Shown: positions 44,801 to 56,812 of the stretch, one piece after another
Layout of the letters: each line of letters starts with the position of its first letter
How positions within the stretch are numbered: position 1 is the stretch's first letter
Assembly: GCF_012489685.1 (NCBI RefSeq)
Contig: NC_080043.1
Location: 49,615,127 to 49,679,126, forward strand
Direction: 5' to 3'
Source of the DNA: Lotus japonicus
Taxonomy: Eukaryota; Streptophyta; Magnoliopsida; Fabales; Fabaceae
Length of the DNA stretch: 64,000 nt
Made by a program: the position numbers and the translations under genes
Notes under the pieces: model-generated
Told to the model about the DNA's origin: nothing
What the model saw: only the letters and a program-made list of their open reading frames with translations
The model's database searches: none

Positions 44801-47694
44801 CTTGGATGGCTAAACAAACTGCTCCAAGAGCGAAGGAGTATCAACATACTCAGAACTTACAAATTTCCCTAAAACTTTTATTCGACAACACTTCTCATTT
44901 TCAAAACTAAAATTCAATCCTAAGCTTGCATCCGAGATTGTTATCATTATTTAAAGGTTTAGAGGTTGTTTAATGTCTTATGAGTTTTCCTTGTAAAAAT
45001 AGTTTCCATTTAGTCTTATCGTATTTTCCTATGAGTTTCAAAGATCCCATAATCCCAAGTAATTCCCAGAGAATGTCTCGATCCACTAAAACATAACAAG
45101 GCCCGAACTCCGTTCGTCCCGTCAAACTTTCTCAAAATCTCATAAAAATTTGGCATGACCTGCCCGTTATCCTCACTCTCAAGTACCACAGATTTACGTA
45201 TAATAGCATAGTTAAATCAGCACAGAACAACCATCATAGCTCATATATAAAGACATCCTAGATTAACCACGTAACACTTAGCATATATGGCAGATATCAC
45301 ACATCCTAGATTAACCATTTAGCACGTAGCATGTAATTCAAACTCAAAAACAGTCAGTAGATGAATAATCTACATTGTCAGCCGAAGCCTCAGAAAACAT
45401 TTTCGCAGTCAAACACAAACAAGTGCATAAACAGTAAATCAAGTCGAATGCGTCGACACCTAAAGCATTAGCTAATAGTTCAGTGAGTAGCCTTCACCTG
45501 TAGCTCCTCCAGGGTTCTCCTCGAACGCTCCTTCACAATCAACTCCTTGTTCTTCTGGAAATTCCGCAAAAGAACCTTTAGAGCAAAAACCACAGAAATC
45601 AATCACAATGAGTCAGAAACTCAGCAAACAATAGATACTAGGGTTACACGAAGTAGCATATACTCCGAGGTACGATAATCTAACGAAATCGGACAAGTTT
45701 TCGAAAAAGAAATTTTTCCCCTCCCCTAGAGTAGCTCACGGCCACTATGCACAATTAGGTAGGCTGATTTTTCTTCGATCAAACTTGGTTCCTAGGTTAT
45801 TATTAGTCGTAACTAAGATGAATCTAAGCTCAGAAAAATTATTGGATCGAAAACTGTCGCAGGGGTATTTTGGTCATCATTTTCAGCTCAGAATTTCAAA
45901 ATTGAAATTTCGAAAAACAAATTTGATGGGGACGTCAAAAACGACGTTTATGACGACTAATCCTACTAGCACTAAGCTAAGTCGATAGTTATCAGCTTAA
46001 AGGTTGCAACTTTGCTTAAAAATGGGTATTTCTCATAGAAATTGATTTCGGCGGCATTTCGGCGACATTCGGCAAAATCTAATCCGCTAGAAGTACTCTT
46101 GGGCACGTAGGGAAGATGTTTAGACACTAAAATCAAGCTATTTGGACATTTTACAAAAAGCTCCAAACTTTGAGCACAGAAAGACATAGAAGAAGTCGAC
46201 AGAAACGATGATCAGAAGTGAGGGATAGTAACTATACCTCGTAATCTTCAACTAGCAACGAACTGTTAAGCAATCGGGCAAGAAACGGCGAAAAATCAAA
46301 TCCTCCTTCTCTCCAATGAAGCTCGCGGGTTTGGGAAGAAAATGGGGTGGGTTTTGCTAAAATTTTTCATTTCTTGGCTATTTATAGGTTTTGGAAAATG
46401 CGGAAAAATGAAAATTTCGCGTTTTCGATTTTTCCTGCGTGTTCCTCCATGAATTCTAAGATAGGTTTTGGCGACAGAATTCCCTCAAAAGAGGCTTCTT
46501 GGAATTAAATCAAACGATCAAAAGTCGGTGTAAATCGATTTTACCCGAAAAACTACTTTTTGAAGTGAATGTCGGAAGAGAAAACTTCCTTCTGAAGAAA
46601 GATTGGAAACATCAAGAGAAATGGGTGTACGCATGTGGAATCTTCATTTGAAGCTCCGAATAGAAAAAGTCTTCATCATCCGTTGATTTTAGGTTTCTTG
46701 AACTATCAGGGTTTTGGTTTCGGCAAACTTCCGAGTATTGGAATTTGACGTTCGTACATTCCAGGGTTTCGTATCGAAACGCTTGTTTATAGACGAATAA
46801 GAGAAGTTCTAACATTTCTCTGAAGATTTTTGGAATTTGTTCCCATCGTGTCTTAAAGTGTAAATTAGCTATTTACTAGCGTTCTTGACCTAGGTTTAAG
46901 CGAATATTAGTCGTGCCATAACTTTTATCGATTTTTGATACAATCCTTTGACTTTTCCTGAACTTTCTCCTTCATAAAATTTATCTCATTTAATAAACTC
47001 TTGTTCAGGTTTCCCTTCACGATACATCAAACCTAATCGTGAATAGGGATTTATTCACTTATCCTAAACTTAAAAACTTGGGTCTTACAGTTCTTGTCAC
47101 CGAGAAATGCTCAGGCGATCGCCGGCCCTGGCAGCACCGTACGGTTGAACACGAGGTGAAGAGACCCCATTTCTTTTACGTCTACGAATACTTGTTCCTC
47201 AACCCGGGAATCAAGCTACCCTTCTCTCCTTTTCTTCGACAAGTTATGGGGGAGATCAATGTGGCTCCGTGCCAACTGCATCAAAACGCTTGGGCCTTCG
47301 CCCGGTGTTTTGAGATCCTGTGTAATGTTGTCGGTCTTGAGCCAAAGGTTGCACACTTCTTCTATTTCTACGCCGTGGAGCTGAAGTCCTTGAAAACCCA
47401 AGGGTGGGTTTCCCTGAAATCCAGCACGGACCGACAACGCCATCACCCCTATAAGAGCAACGTCAAGACGGGGCCTGGGCGCCGGTATTTCCGCATAGTC
47501 GTGTATCCCACAAATCCTGAGGCCCTCACCCTTCGGGACGGGACTGCCCAGTTCCCCTTCTACTGGACCAAAACGCCCCGCATCGCTGAGTGACGAAGAT
47601 AAAATCATCCTCAGCTTTCTTGTCGGCCTTCCTGTTCTTGAATCGTCACAACTGCTCGAAGCCGCCCGCAAGAACATCCTTGATTCATTCCTAG

Positions 47695-47775
47695 GTTAGA
47701 CTTTCCTATTTTGGTAAACCATTATATTCCATGTGGAGTTTATTACTAATCATGTGTTTTTCCTGCTTCTCTCAG
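47695..47775 (+). other. Predicted 81-bp intron in the antisense gene
   Basis: GTTAGACTTTCC at the 5' side and a pyrimidine-rich TTTTTCCTGCTTCTCTCAG at the 3' side. Removing it joins ...SFLG to GEMKF... codons in phase. Without removal there are stops, so splicing is likely. Confidence 0.7.
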
Positions 47776-49302
47776 GGGAAATGAAGTTTACCAAGGCTGA
47801 ATTGGAGCGCACTCTCACTGCCAAGGTGATTAGGTTTCCCCCCACTTTCAATACTGGCGGCGGTAAGAGAAGACGTGCTACTATGGGTGCTGGCGTCGAG
47901 ACCACCATTCCTTTCCCAAGGAAGCGGGTCAAAGCGTCCGTTGAGCCAGCGCTAGGAGCCACAAGCGGTACTGCTCTTCCTGAGGCTGGCGGGGCAACGG
48001 CAAGCGTTGTCGATCCTGAATCCGACGAGCCAACACCACACGCCGCCGTCCTTCCCGAGTCTTGTGGGCCAGCATTAGGTGCCATCAATAATGCTGCTCT
48101 CCCCCCCCCCCCCTAATAAAGAAATCCCCTTAATCCAAATAAGCTGAAACCGGCGAGGACGGAGGATGCAGAGCCGCGACCCCTTTGTTAAAGAAGAAAA
48201 AGAAGAAGACCAAGAAAACCAAAACCGGCGAGACACTTGTTCCTTGCCAGAGACCGGTTGGCGAAGGCGAACCAAATCTTGAATGCGGGGCGGGGACTCC
48301 GCTCTTCCCTAAGGAGAATTTCGACAGCCAAGGTGCGCCCGAGGATACCGCTTCCGTCGACCCTCAACCAGACCATCCGACTCAACAAGTCGAAATGAGC
48401 ATCGCCCCGGGCTTCGCCCGTTCATCAAATGAGTCGTAATGATGAGGATCAGGCTCTTGTCGTCCTGACATCTCCTCACCACTCTTCTCCTACTCCTAGC
48501 CGCTTGAACATCGAGGGAAACGAAAGCTCCCCCTTGAACCAACAACCCACTCCGGTCGACTTTATGTTGTCTGATCCTTTCTTTAGTAGTTTGAAGGAAG
48601 CTGGAAATCCCGATCTCGATGGCACGACACAAGAAGCCATTTCGAGTCTCCTCCGCGCGTGATGCCTTTTTGCCAAGTTATCCCGAGATTTGACCTCTGC
48701 TGCTGAACTTGAGGAGCTTCGTCAGAAAGCGGAGGGTTATCGTCTTGCCACCCAGGTGGCGGCCCAGGTAATCAAACTGAACAACCTGGGTATTGAGATG
48801 TGCGGTCGCGAGGTTGATTTACTCACCTGTGAAGGGAAGGTGGATGAACTGGAGGACGAGCTGGACGACATGCAGATGGAATTGGGGGCGAGGGCCGAGG
48901 CGATTGCTGCGAGAATGGCAGCTTGGGTCGCCAAAGATAAGGAGCTTGCGTCCTTGCGTAGTGACTTGGCGGCGTCGAACGAGGCCCTCGCCACGGTGAG
49001 AACCTAGCTGGAAGCGAAAGACAAAGCTATCGCGGAGGCGGAAACCCGGGCATCTTCTGAGGCCAGGGCCCTTAGAACGAAGTTGAAGATTGAAGCTGCT
49101 GCAGAGGCCGTGGAAGAGTGTGGCCGCAGTTTCTTCCTTGCTAAAGCCCAGGTCCAACACCTTTATGAAGGGCTGGATGGGGGCCTTCAAGAGAGTTACC
49201 TCCGAGGGTTTGGTCGGCCCTGATGATCCTCCAGGCTTCAACGCGGAGTACTTTTCGGCTGCGGAAAACGCAAGAAGAGAAGAAAATATTAATGCAGTCT
49301 GA

Positions 49303-50296
49303 CTACTTGTATTTATTTTCTCCTTACCACTTTTGTAATTAATATTGCCCTGCGGGCTAGCTATTACTGAAAGTTTGTTGCGGTTCCTTCTGCCTTCTTC
49401 TATTCATCGCCCCGCCGCGTTTTTGTTTTTGTGCCTATTTTACGATTTGAGTTTGAGTTTCGTGTAGCGATTTTAAATGTGTGCCAAAGAAAACTAGGAT
49501 TTTTGCTCAACTTTGAACTGAGGCTTTGTTCACACCATATTTCCCGTAAGATCAGGTGTGGCCTTGCTAGTTTTGTCCTGGTGAGGACTTACAGTGGTTG
49601 GGGTCCCAATGGCCATGTGGGTTGCCCGAGACTTAGCCTAGTTTTGAGTGCTCGCCCATCTTTCGGGGAGGCTTTTTGGATAAGAAGCTTATCCGCACAC
49701 GTCGCCAACGAGTGATCAGCGGTTCGCGCTGGACTTTTCGGAGCGATCCCCCGACATCAAGGTCGTGTTGGGATCGCCACCTTCAGGGAATTTTTCCCAC
49801 CGGACGACCGTGATAATTCATTTTGTGAGTTAGGATTATTGCTGAGAATATCCTTTTGTATTTGATTTGTAAAAAAGATTTTACATTTTGAGTGATGCCT
49901 CATTAAAAAACTCCCGTGGTGGAGAAAAAGAGTACATCTTTATTTTTGACCTAATTCCTGCTTTTCCTCGCCGCGCCCTTGCTCTTGTCATTGGCCCTCC
50001 TGATCAGAGCACGACGCCAAACACCCCATCATCAGACCTGATGTGCTCGCTTCCCACTCTTGGCCCTTGCGAGGCCAATCCCCTCGCCGGACCGCCCCGC
50101 GGTAAAGAGGATCTTCATCTAACTCGCCTCTTTTCCTGTTGCGCTGAGCTGGCCCTGAAGGTTTAAAAATCACCGATCCTACTGGTTTCCATTATCCCGC
50201 CTTTCCTTTTTCCTTGCTCTCGCGGCCGTGCGCTCGACTCCGTTTCCCTACCTTCTCCAGTCTGCCCTGGGGTTGTTCAAATGTTCCCCATCCGCT
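49303..50296. other. Non-coding region between the antisense gene and pol remnant of the Tat-type element
   Basis: GC-rich spacer that would be the common 3' region of the two converging transcripts. I see short open frames but no conserved protein. The deleted pol domains would have lain around here. Confidence 0.5.
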
Positions 50297-51330
50297 TCAA
50301 TCAACGCCGCCCTGTTGTAGATTCTTCTGAACCACATCTTGCGTCACCACCCCTTTTCCTCTGCTCTTCACTTGGCTCGCGCTTAAAACAATCGACTTCC
50401 TAAACCTGGGCAATCCCCAGAGCGCCGCATCTTTCTGACTACAATTAAAGAGGTCAAAATTGTCCTCCACCAGCTTCTCTATGTGCCTCTCTTGACTAGC
50501 TGTGAGCCTGGGCTCAATCGCCAACACTTCTCTGCTAAATTTGTACATTTCCAAGTTCTCGATTATGTTCGCCCAGCGTTCCTCCGCATGGGCATCAGTG
50601 AACTGCCCATCTCTTCCCGTCCTACCATCTAACCTTCCCTGACCTTGGCTACTCCTTAGTCTCTCATTCTTTCGATCAACCATCTGCTCCAATCTCCCTG
50701 TGCCGCTTCGCCCCCGTCCCTACACGCCCGACCATCCTTGATCGCCTTCTAAGATCTCGATCTCGTGGCACCTGTGTCCATCACTGGCTCCCTTCTTTCC
50801 ATACAAACTAAAGCAATTATTGTAGCATTGTCTTGCCCTCCGCTGATCTACCACGATTTTCCCCACCTTACCGCAAATCAGTGGGTACTTCACCGCTAGG
50901 TGAGCCGTTGAAATTACTGCGCAGAGACAATTTAGCGTGTTCCGTCCGATGATGACAGTATGATGCCACGACCTGCAATACCAAATACCTTACACGCAAA
51001 AGCTTGGCATTCTCATCAACACCAAAAAACCGTGTCTAAATGTAAGTAGCCACGCACCCAAACCTATTCTTCTGAGAAGCCTACCAGAGTCCCAGTGTAC
51101 GACATCAAGTCCTTATCTTTTAATCCCAACTGGTCGAATACATCACCGTAAATAATAATCGCAGAACTTCCCTGATCCAAAAGTACTCTTCGCACATTAA
51201 AGTTATTGATCCTTACCATCACTACCACAGGATCATCCTTATGTGTCTTGATCCCCTCGAAGTCTGTTGATGATATCACTATGCCTGGGTGATGAAAACC
51301 AAATGGGGTCGCATACTCTTGCACTGATGT
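50297..51330 (-). pseudogene. Tat-type protease and short pol remnant
   Basis: The protease begins with a VRINNFNVRRVLLDQGSSA motif (51064-51324): retroviral-type aspartic protease with DQGSS in place of the usual D(T/S)GA, normal in Tat elements. Farther on (near 50930) TVIIGRNTLN matches the conserved ILGRP.L region. After it, an Asp/Glu-rich linker (LTASQERHIEKLVEDNFDLF) resembles the segment just before the reverse transcriptase. Reverse transcriptase itself is missing. Several frame breaks and stops. Confidence 0.7.
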
Positions 51331-51599
51331 ACCGCCCTTACATCTCGCCGTCTCACCGAAGATGTGTCGCCGCCTCCACCGAAACCCCCTGCAATTGTAT
51401 TTATCGTCCCAACCGGTGGTTCAAGATCTTTGTTGAAGGTTTCTTCAGCTCCCTTCTTTCTTGTCGCCAGCGTCTCCTTCTTGTTGGCTGTTGGCGTTTG
51501 ACGACGATCGTCCCGCCTGTGATCATCCTGCTGATGACTTCCTTTATATCGATTTGCCTGTTGTCGATCGCCTTGCCAGCGATCACCTTGATCATTCAA

Positions 51600-52800
51600 C
51601 TATGAGCGTCCCGCCCTGATTAATCTTTCAATCTCGTTTTTTAACGTGAAGCAATCTCCAGTGTCATGACCCGCAAAGCGATGGTACTCGCACCACTTGG
51701 TTTTATCCACTACCGCCGAGGCGGGTTGGCTTCCCTCTCGCCCTCTTTGACTGCGTGTGTCGCCTTGACTTCCCGGAGCAATTATGTCAGATGTGCGCTC
51801 AGACTTTTGCCCGATTCCTCTCGCCGGCGGGAATCGGCTTGATGCCACGGGCGTCGACGCTCAAAACTTTCCTTCTTTGGGTAGAGTTGCTCCTTTGCAA
51901 ACTTTTCCACAGACTTTGCCTTCTTGTCCTTCCACTTACTGCTTTCCGCTTTTTCCCAACTTTGTTTGCTCGCCGGCGAGACATCCCTCTAATCGCCATC
52001 CTTCTCCATCTTTGCGCGCTTCCTTTTGAAAGCGTCATCCTCGTCATCCAAGATGTAGGTGTTTGCCCGAGAACGTATTTCTGCCATCGACCGAGCGGGC
52101 TTACGACTCAACTTACTGTTCAGCTTCCCCGGCTACAATCCATTCTTGAAAGCTCGCGCACAGGCGTGCGGTTCTGACTCTTTAATCTTAACAGATGCTA
52201 CACTGAACCGCCTCACGTATTGTTTCAAAGTTTCACCCTCTGATTGGTGGACGTTGTACAGATCGTCGATCGTTACCTTCTTGATCTTACTCGCAAAGAA
52301 TTGAACAAGGAACTTCGACGAGAAGTCGCGAAATTTGTGATTGATCCCCGAGGCAGAGTCGTGAACCAAGCCATTGTTGTGCCCTTAAACGTTGACGGGA
52401 ACATCCTGCACTTCACCGCGTCAGAAGCTGAGCTTATGACCATCTTCGTGTTGAAATAAACCAGATGATCCTTTGGATCGATCTTTCCAATATACGTCTC
52501 AAGAACAAGGTTCTATATGTTGTCCGGTATGGCCACTTCCCTCACTGCCTATGCTTCCCGCTCTCCTTCGTCTTGCTGCTCGAGGCGATAGTACTCTAAC
52601 TGTTCCTGCAAGTAATCGTTCCGCTCTCGGTCAGTGATCGGAGCCTGAGGTAGCGGCGTTCCGTCTCCTGAGACCTCCGGTGAGTGCGTCGGGGATCCCT
52701 GTCGCTCAGGTGAGGTCGGTTGCGAAGGTAGAGTGGAGCCAAAGAAGGGGGAGGAGGCGACGGCGGAGGCGGAGGAGGAGTCGGTTGCTCAGGTTGCTTG
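51600..52800 (-). pseudogene. gag: Tat-type gag, broken
   Basis: From the N-terminal side: SPEVSGDGTPLPQ, a charged helix with NDYLQEQLEYYR, then LETYIGKIDPKDHL, KCRMFPSTFKGTT and FRDFSSKFLVQF, typical of Tat/Retand gag. Then GETLKQYVRRF and AFKNGL. The C-terminal WCEYHRFAGHDTGDC zinc-binding region lies in the frame ending at 51600. Two in-frame stops near 52530-52555, a frame slip near 52345 and another near 52050 inactivate it. Confidence 0.75.
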
Positions 52801-53044
52801 CGACGAACCTCTTCCCAGTGCGACCTTCCTCTTACAGGACGCAGTGGTGAACCGCGCCTCTACTACAGCTCTCCGTCGCGTTGTCGATGACGTGTCTCCA
52901 TTAAATTCCAATCGCAAATCGAGAATTCCACCGGAAATACGAAAATCAAAGAAAATTCCATAGAAAATCGAACTTCTCTCCACCAAATCACAATCCACGT
53001 AGTCCGAGAATCGAAGTCTACCGTTTCGCATAGACGACGCCAAA
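52801..53044 (-). other. Leader and primer-binding site of the Tat-type element
   Basis: The minus strand next to the 5' LTR reads TTTGGCGTCGTCTATGCG (53027-53044). It resembles the Tat primer site TTTGGCGCCGTCTGTG with changes that could be cytosine deamination. An open frame in this leader is not conserved as far as I can tell. Confidence 0.65.
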
Positions 53045-53372
53045 TAATCTATCCAAGAACATAGAAATGAGGTATGGTACCTAGAGTGAAGGGATTGCAA
53101 TGTGAGAATTTAGAGAGAGAGAGAGAGAGAGCGTGAAACCGCTTAGAGAGAGAATGTAACTGAACTTCAAGTTTGTTATTTCTCAAATGAGCTAAGAGTC
53201 CTTTACAATTGGTAACTGCCCCCTACTTATAGGCTTGAGGCTGGGCATAGTGTCCCTAACCGTCCTTAGTGGGCTAGTTGGGCCTCCTGGGCGAAGGCCC
53301 AACTCCCTGGTTTGCGCGACGCCCTGAGGCCAGCGTCCCCGGGCGAGGGCCCCTGGGATCTCGCCTAGTCCA
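53045..53372 (-). repeat. 5' LTR of the Tat-type element
   Basis: Matches 38267-38586. The difference in length (328 versus 320 bp) comes from a longer GA run. Its inner terminus is mutated (TAATCTATCC for TGTTCTATCC). Confidence 0.85.
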
Positions 53373-53377
53373 GCAGG

Positions 53378-53454
53378 GAAGGTCTCCGACCTTTAGCTTT
53401 TTGTGTGGTTCTCTCTATGGGAATCATAGAGAGTTGATTGGACTTGGTGGTCTT
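53378..53454 (+). repeat. LTR F, resumed right part
   Basis: GGTCTCCGACCTTTAGC and TTTTTGTGTGG continue LTR F where the Tat-type element cut it; the same phrases occur in LTR E near 43480-43520. Confidence 0.8.
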
Positions 53455-55418
53455 TGTAACATCCCACACTCTAACCCAAGAGGTGATGACCGTTAGATGA
53501 CGAATTAACCCGAGAACTAGAAACGGACTAGGATTAGGACCCTAACAAAACCCGAGGTAGTATGGATGACGATATACATATATATAATATATTACGTGTA
53601 TGTATGTACTGTGTGTATATATATATATGCTAATTTTGTGCATGAATTACGATGCGACGATAGAACGTCGGTGTGACGATTAAATCGAACCGACAATCAA
53701 AGTACCAAAAACATGGTCGTCATGACTCCTATTAATATGAGTGACTCGAGTAGATGAGGATAGGAAGCTAATCTGATCGAATCTCTTGACAGTAGTAGCA
53801 CACTGTCTCAGAACGATCGATGGTAAAACTGACGAACCAAACCCTAGCATACAATATGTGTTAGTATTAGGCATTTAGAGGGGAAATACACTATTAGAAA
53901 ACCCTTAGCAATCAGAAATGATGACGCATAGTAGCCAATTTGTCCCGACTTGAAGATAGAATATAATAATTGACCAACCGGTGCAAGGCGACACTATTCA
54001 CCCATGATGACAGTGTACTATTCATCAATAGTAATCGTCATAATAGCTCCTAGTTCCCATAAACCCTTGTCTGCATATTACCTGGACCTGAACAGACTTG
54101 CAGAAGCCATGGAAGCTGGTGCTAAGCTGGCTGCATGAAAGGAGAATGGTGGGAAGTGGTGGTGCAACTTGGTTATCTTCTTAACCTTGATTAGCTTAAT
54201 TAGGCCACTTCCAGCTTGTAAAAAGGATCCATTCGAAGCCTCTGAGTCCCCAACAATCCATTCCAAGTCCAAGAACGAGCTGAGATCTAAGAGAGAGCCC
54301 TGAGAGTTAGAGCATGATTTTCCTTCCATTGAGTTCCTGAGAGGGTGAGGATTCGATCTGGGTCAGTTTTGTGAAGCTTTGATCCCAGAAAACCCAAACC
54401 TGCGAGCACCCTGTAACTCCGGCGAGGGTTTCAACCCTGTAACTCGACTTTCCACGCGATCCAGACCTCCAAAGCGACACCCAACATCACCACGTTCATC
54501 CCCATAACCTGTAGAGCTTAGTTCCAGTACCCAGAATAGCACGGCGGTGACGATCCCAGCATCTCCGATCATCTTCTCCGGCGAGTTATGTCTTCTCCGG
54601 CGAAGTGAGTTTCTGAAACTCGCTTATTCAAGCTCGTTTTCAATCCAAAACTTACCCTTGAGCATGATAGGACATTTTTAGGAAGCTTTAGACTAGTTTT
54701 GAGCCTCGAATCACCACGAATTAGCGGGATCAATATTTTTATTTTCAAACTCGAATAGGCGATCGGGTTGAGCTTCTGGCCTCGAATTGGAGTGCCAAAT
54801 TGATTGTTTTATGCTTCTGGAACATGGTAGAACCTTCTAGGATAGATAGAATTGATGATGAAGCTCTGAGGGAAAAACCCCAAATTCACCTCACGACCGA
54901 TTCAAAAACTGGCAAATTGAGGTAGTTACAGTGCCCAGATGCTTCTAATAATGGTCTAGATGGATTCATAAGGTTGGAAACCATAGGCATGGAGTATCAG
55001 AAGTTAGTTTTAGCCTAGTTTGTGGATTTCTTAATTTGCAAGTAACCTTGGGACTAATTTGGACTTAAGATAGATTAATCAGCTTAATTAAGTGATTCTG
55101 AACTAGACTATGAGTTAGGAATGCTAAGAATAGAATAATGAAAAACCAGGAATCATAAGTTAGTAGGCTAGCATAGTGGACTAAGGAATTAAGCTAGTGA
55201 ATAAGTGATTTTGAACAAAGTAGGTTAAGGAATAAGTTAAATAATCTAGAAGTGATTATAGACTAAAGAACTGGACTTAGTAATAGAACCAAGTCAGTAA
55301 AGGAAATTGGATAAGTCTAGGGTAGAAGAGTAATAAAAAGAGAATAAGATTGGCACATGAAGTAGTTGTATTATTTTTAGCTTCATAGACCCATAACTCG
55401 GTCATAATCTATGATGCA
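53455..55418. repeat. Start of another long LTR, cut by the gag-only element
   Basis: Starts TGTAACATCCCACACTC inside LTR F after GTCTT. It differs from the TGTAACACCCCG family beyond the first bases. It has no conserved protein. CTTCTCCGGCGA is repeated at 54567 and 54591. It is interrupted at ATGCA by the element at 55419, and its other end lies beyond the window. Confidence 0.55.
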
Positions 55419-55897
55419 TGTAACACCCCGATTTCGGTGGCGTCACTTTAGTAACCAAAAGTAAACTTAATGCGGAAAAACGTAAATATTTTTTTTTGAT
55501 AATAACTAAGACAAGACTGAAATAAATAAAACCCAACAATAACAATAATCAGAACAAATATACAATATATAAACAGCCCCCGCTGTAGTAGTAACCTCGT
55601 CACGAGTAAACCTCCAGTGACGGAAAGAAAAGTGTAACGCCCGAAGGCAAAAGGTACAATCCACAAGAAAGGTCAAGTGTCCGCAACACCATCCCTCAAA
55701 ACTGAGAATAAGCTGGCCCATCGGCCTGAAGCAAGACCTCCTAAGTCCAACCAACTCTCTGTGATTCCCGTAAAGAACCACACAAAAAGCTATAGGTGGG
55801 AAACTACCCTGTCCCCAAAGAAAACAAATGATGTTCAGAGCTAAGACTCTACTCCTACACTAATCCCATCTCGAGGAGCTCACACTAACACTCATTC

Positions 55898-56060
55898 CTA
55901 CATGCTAGCGTGATCGTCGTCCGAATTTGAAATCCAGAACGACCTAGTCTATGTACACCATCCGTCCTCCTCTCGCTACCGCGATACGCTCCAGTTCCCG
56001 CATCTCAACCCTAGTTCCTCCCGAAGGATGAACCATCATGAATCAGTCCGCCGAAGACAT
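55898..56060 (-). pseudogene. LTR reading-frame remnant, 3' LTR copy
   Basis: ATG-TCT-TCG-GCG-GAC then a stop where copy D has Trp; MMVHPSGG; then a jump to RIAVARGGRMVYID, a stop, and VVLD. The central acidic part is deleted. Confidence 0.55.
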
Positions 56061-56377
56061 CTGACAAAGGGCGTTTGTTCGCCAAAGCACACACAGCAGA
56101 CGCGAGGGTCAACTCCAAAGAATTATATAAATAATACCACCAATAGATACCGATAAAAGATTAGCCACTTAGGCTTATAACTAGGGATAACATCCTAGGG
56201 TTGCATTATTCCACAAAGAATATGACGACTGTAAATCACAGTTAACATGCATCAAGTAGAACTACCAAGTATCAAACACACTCATCAACTAAGTCAGAAT
56301 GCATGTTGCATGAGATGATATGGCGGTTAACCCAGTTAACCAAATGCATTCCGGAAACGGATGGACATCAAACGGAT

Positions 56378-56583
56378 CAATCCTAGCACCAGCAACGGTG
56401 GGACCATTCTGCCCGCGTGTCTCTTACACCAAACATAGGTATGGACATCAACGAGTCAATCCTAGCACCAGCAACGGTGGGACCATTTCTGCTCGCGTGC
56501 CTCTGGGATGGACATCAACCGGATCAATCCTAGCACCAGCAACGGTGGGACCATTCTGCCCGCGTGTCTCTTACACCAAACCA
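56378..56583 (-). repeat. ~75-bp tandem repeats, 3' LTR copy
   Basis: Three units with GGATGGACATCAA, AGCACCAGCAACGGTGGG and CTCTTACACCAAAC. Confidence 0.9.
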
Positions 56584-56760
56584 AGGTAGCCAGATTAGCA
56601 GCAAACCCGTAGGTCTGCCATTTCGGTCTGCTACAAGAGACGTCTATAAACGCTCTTTCACGGCATTCCGGGTCTTATGACCATTTTGGAAACCGACGAG
56701 GTCCAGAGTACGTCCTGTGTTAATACCCCATTAATGTTGCATGAATGCAGGATGATTAGT

Positions 56761-56812
56761 CAAACAACGTCTCCGAATCTCACTCGACACGTCGTCACGT
56801 GTTCTAGGTAAA
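56761..56812 (-). promoter_or_regulatory. Conserved G-box/ACGT block, 3' LTR of gag-only element
   Basis: CACGTG at 56796-56801 and an adjacent ACGTGTC on the minus strand. Confidence 0.45.

Larger units (their letters stand above)
39541..47089 (-). repeat. Solo LTR D interrupted by LTR E, TSD GTTCT
   Basis: TGTAACACCCCGATTTCGG on the left, AACTTGGGTCTTACA on the right, GTTCT at 39536-39540 and 47090-47094. Without LTR E and its CCCCC duplication it is about 4.1 kb. Minus-strand order: TATA-type TATAAATAG (about 46378), donor-like CAG|GTGAAGG at 45497, hairpin-prone tandem repeats (44605-44800), CACGTG block (44491), and the acidic-protein frame (43919 to 40022). It inserted into the antisense gene of the Tat-type element. 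Confidence 0.95.
39257..49302 (+). pseudogene. Antisense gene of the Tat-type element (putative gypsy-type transposon protein), interrupted
   Basis: Exon 1 starts at ATG 39257 (MTSHRCSKKSS) and stops at 39540, where solo LTR D is inserted. It continues in the same frame from 47095. Here HFFYVYEYLFLNPGIKLPF and CFEILCNVVGL match the conserved core of Pfam Transposase_28 ('putative gypsy type transposon'). A frame slip lies near 47580. A good intron (47695-47775) joins FLG to EMKFTKAELE in frame. Exon 2 has a Lys/Arg-rich and then Pro/Ser/Thr-rich region, a C run at 48105-48115, a coiled coil (48690-49110) and NAEYFSAAENARREE before the stop at 49302. There are several more frame breaks and stops (49005, about 49200). 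Function unknown; the gene is dead in this copy. Confidence 0.75.
38267..53372 (-). mobile_element. Tat/Retand-type gypsy element, pol-deleted, with antisense gene
   Basis: Short LTRs (320 and 328 bp) and target duplication GCAGG (38262-38266, 53373-53377). On the minus strand: primer site, broken gag, and protease with a short pol remnant. The plus strand carries an antisense 'putative gypsy-type transposon' gene (39257-49302). Tat-lineage elements with antisense extra genes have been described (Retand-type). I see no reverse transcriptase YxDD, RNase H or integrase, so this copy is a deletion derivative. Solo LTR D (39541-47089) is inserted in the antisense gene. Confidence 0.85.

Noticed and set aside
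48185..48439. Lys-rich plus-strand frame as a separate small gene
   Set aside because: It lies within the damaged second exon of the antisense gene and arises from frame slips around the C run at 48105-48115.
50297..50692. Possible independent gene upstream of the Tat protease remnant
   Set aside because: Its NFDLF-type linker fits the segment before reverse transcriptase in Tat pol; better read as a pol fragment.
53580..53630. TATATATA-rich stretch as a promoter
   Set aside because: A simple AT microsatellite without supporting downstream features.
55506..55781. 91-codon minus-strand frame (similar ones at 60432-60680 and 43457-43693) in the LTR end, repeated in several copies
   Set aside because: It lacks the acidic frame's synonymous-change pattern; similarity looks like general LTR sequence conservation, and the frame shifts between copies.
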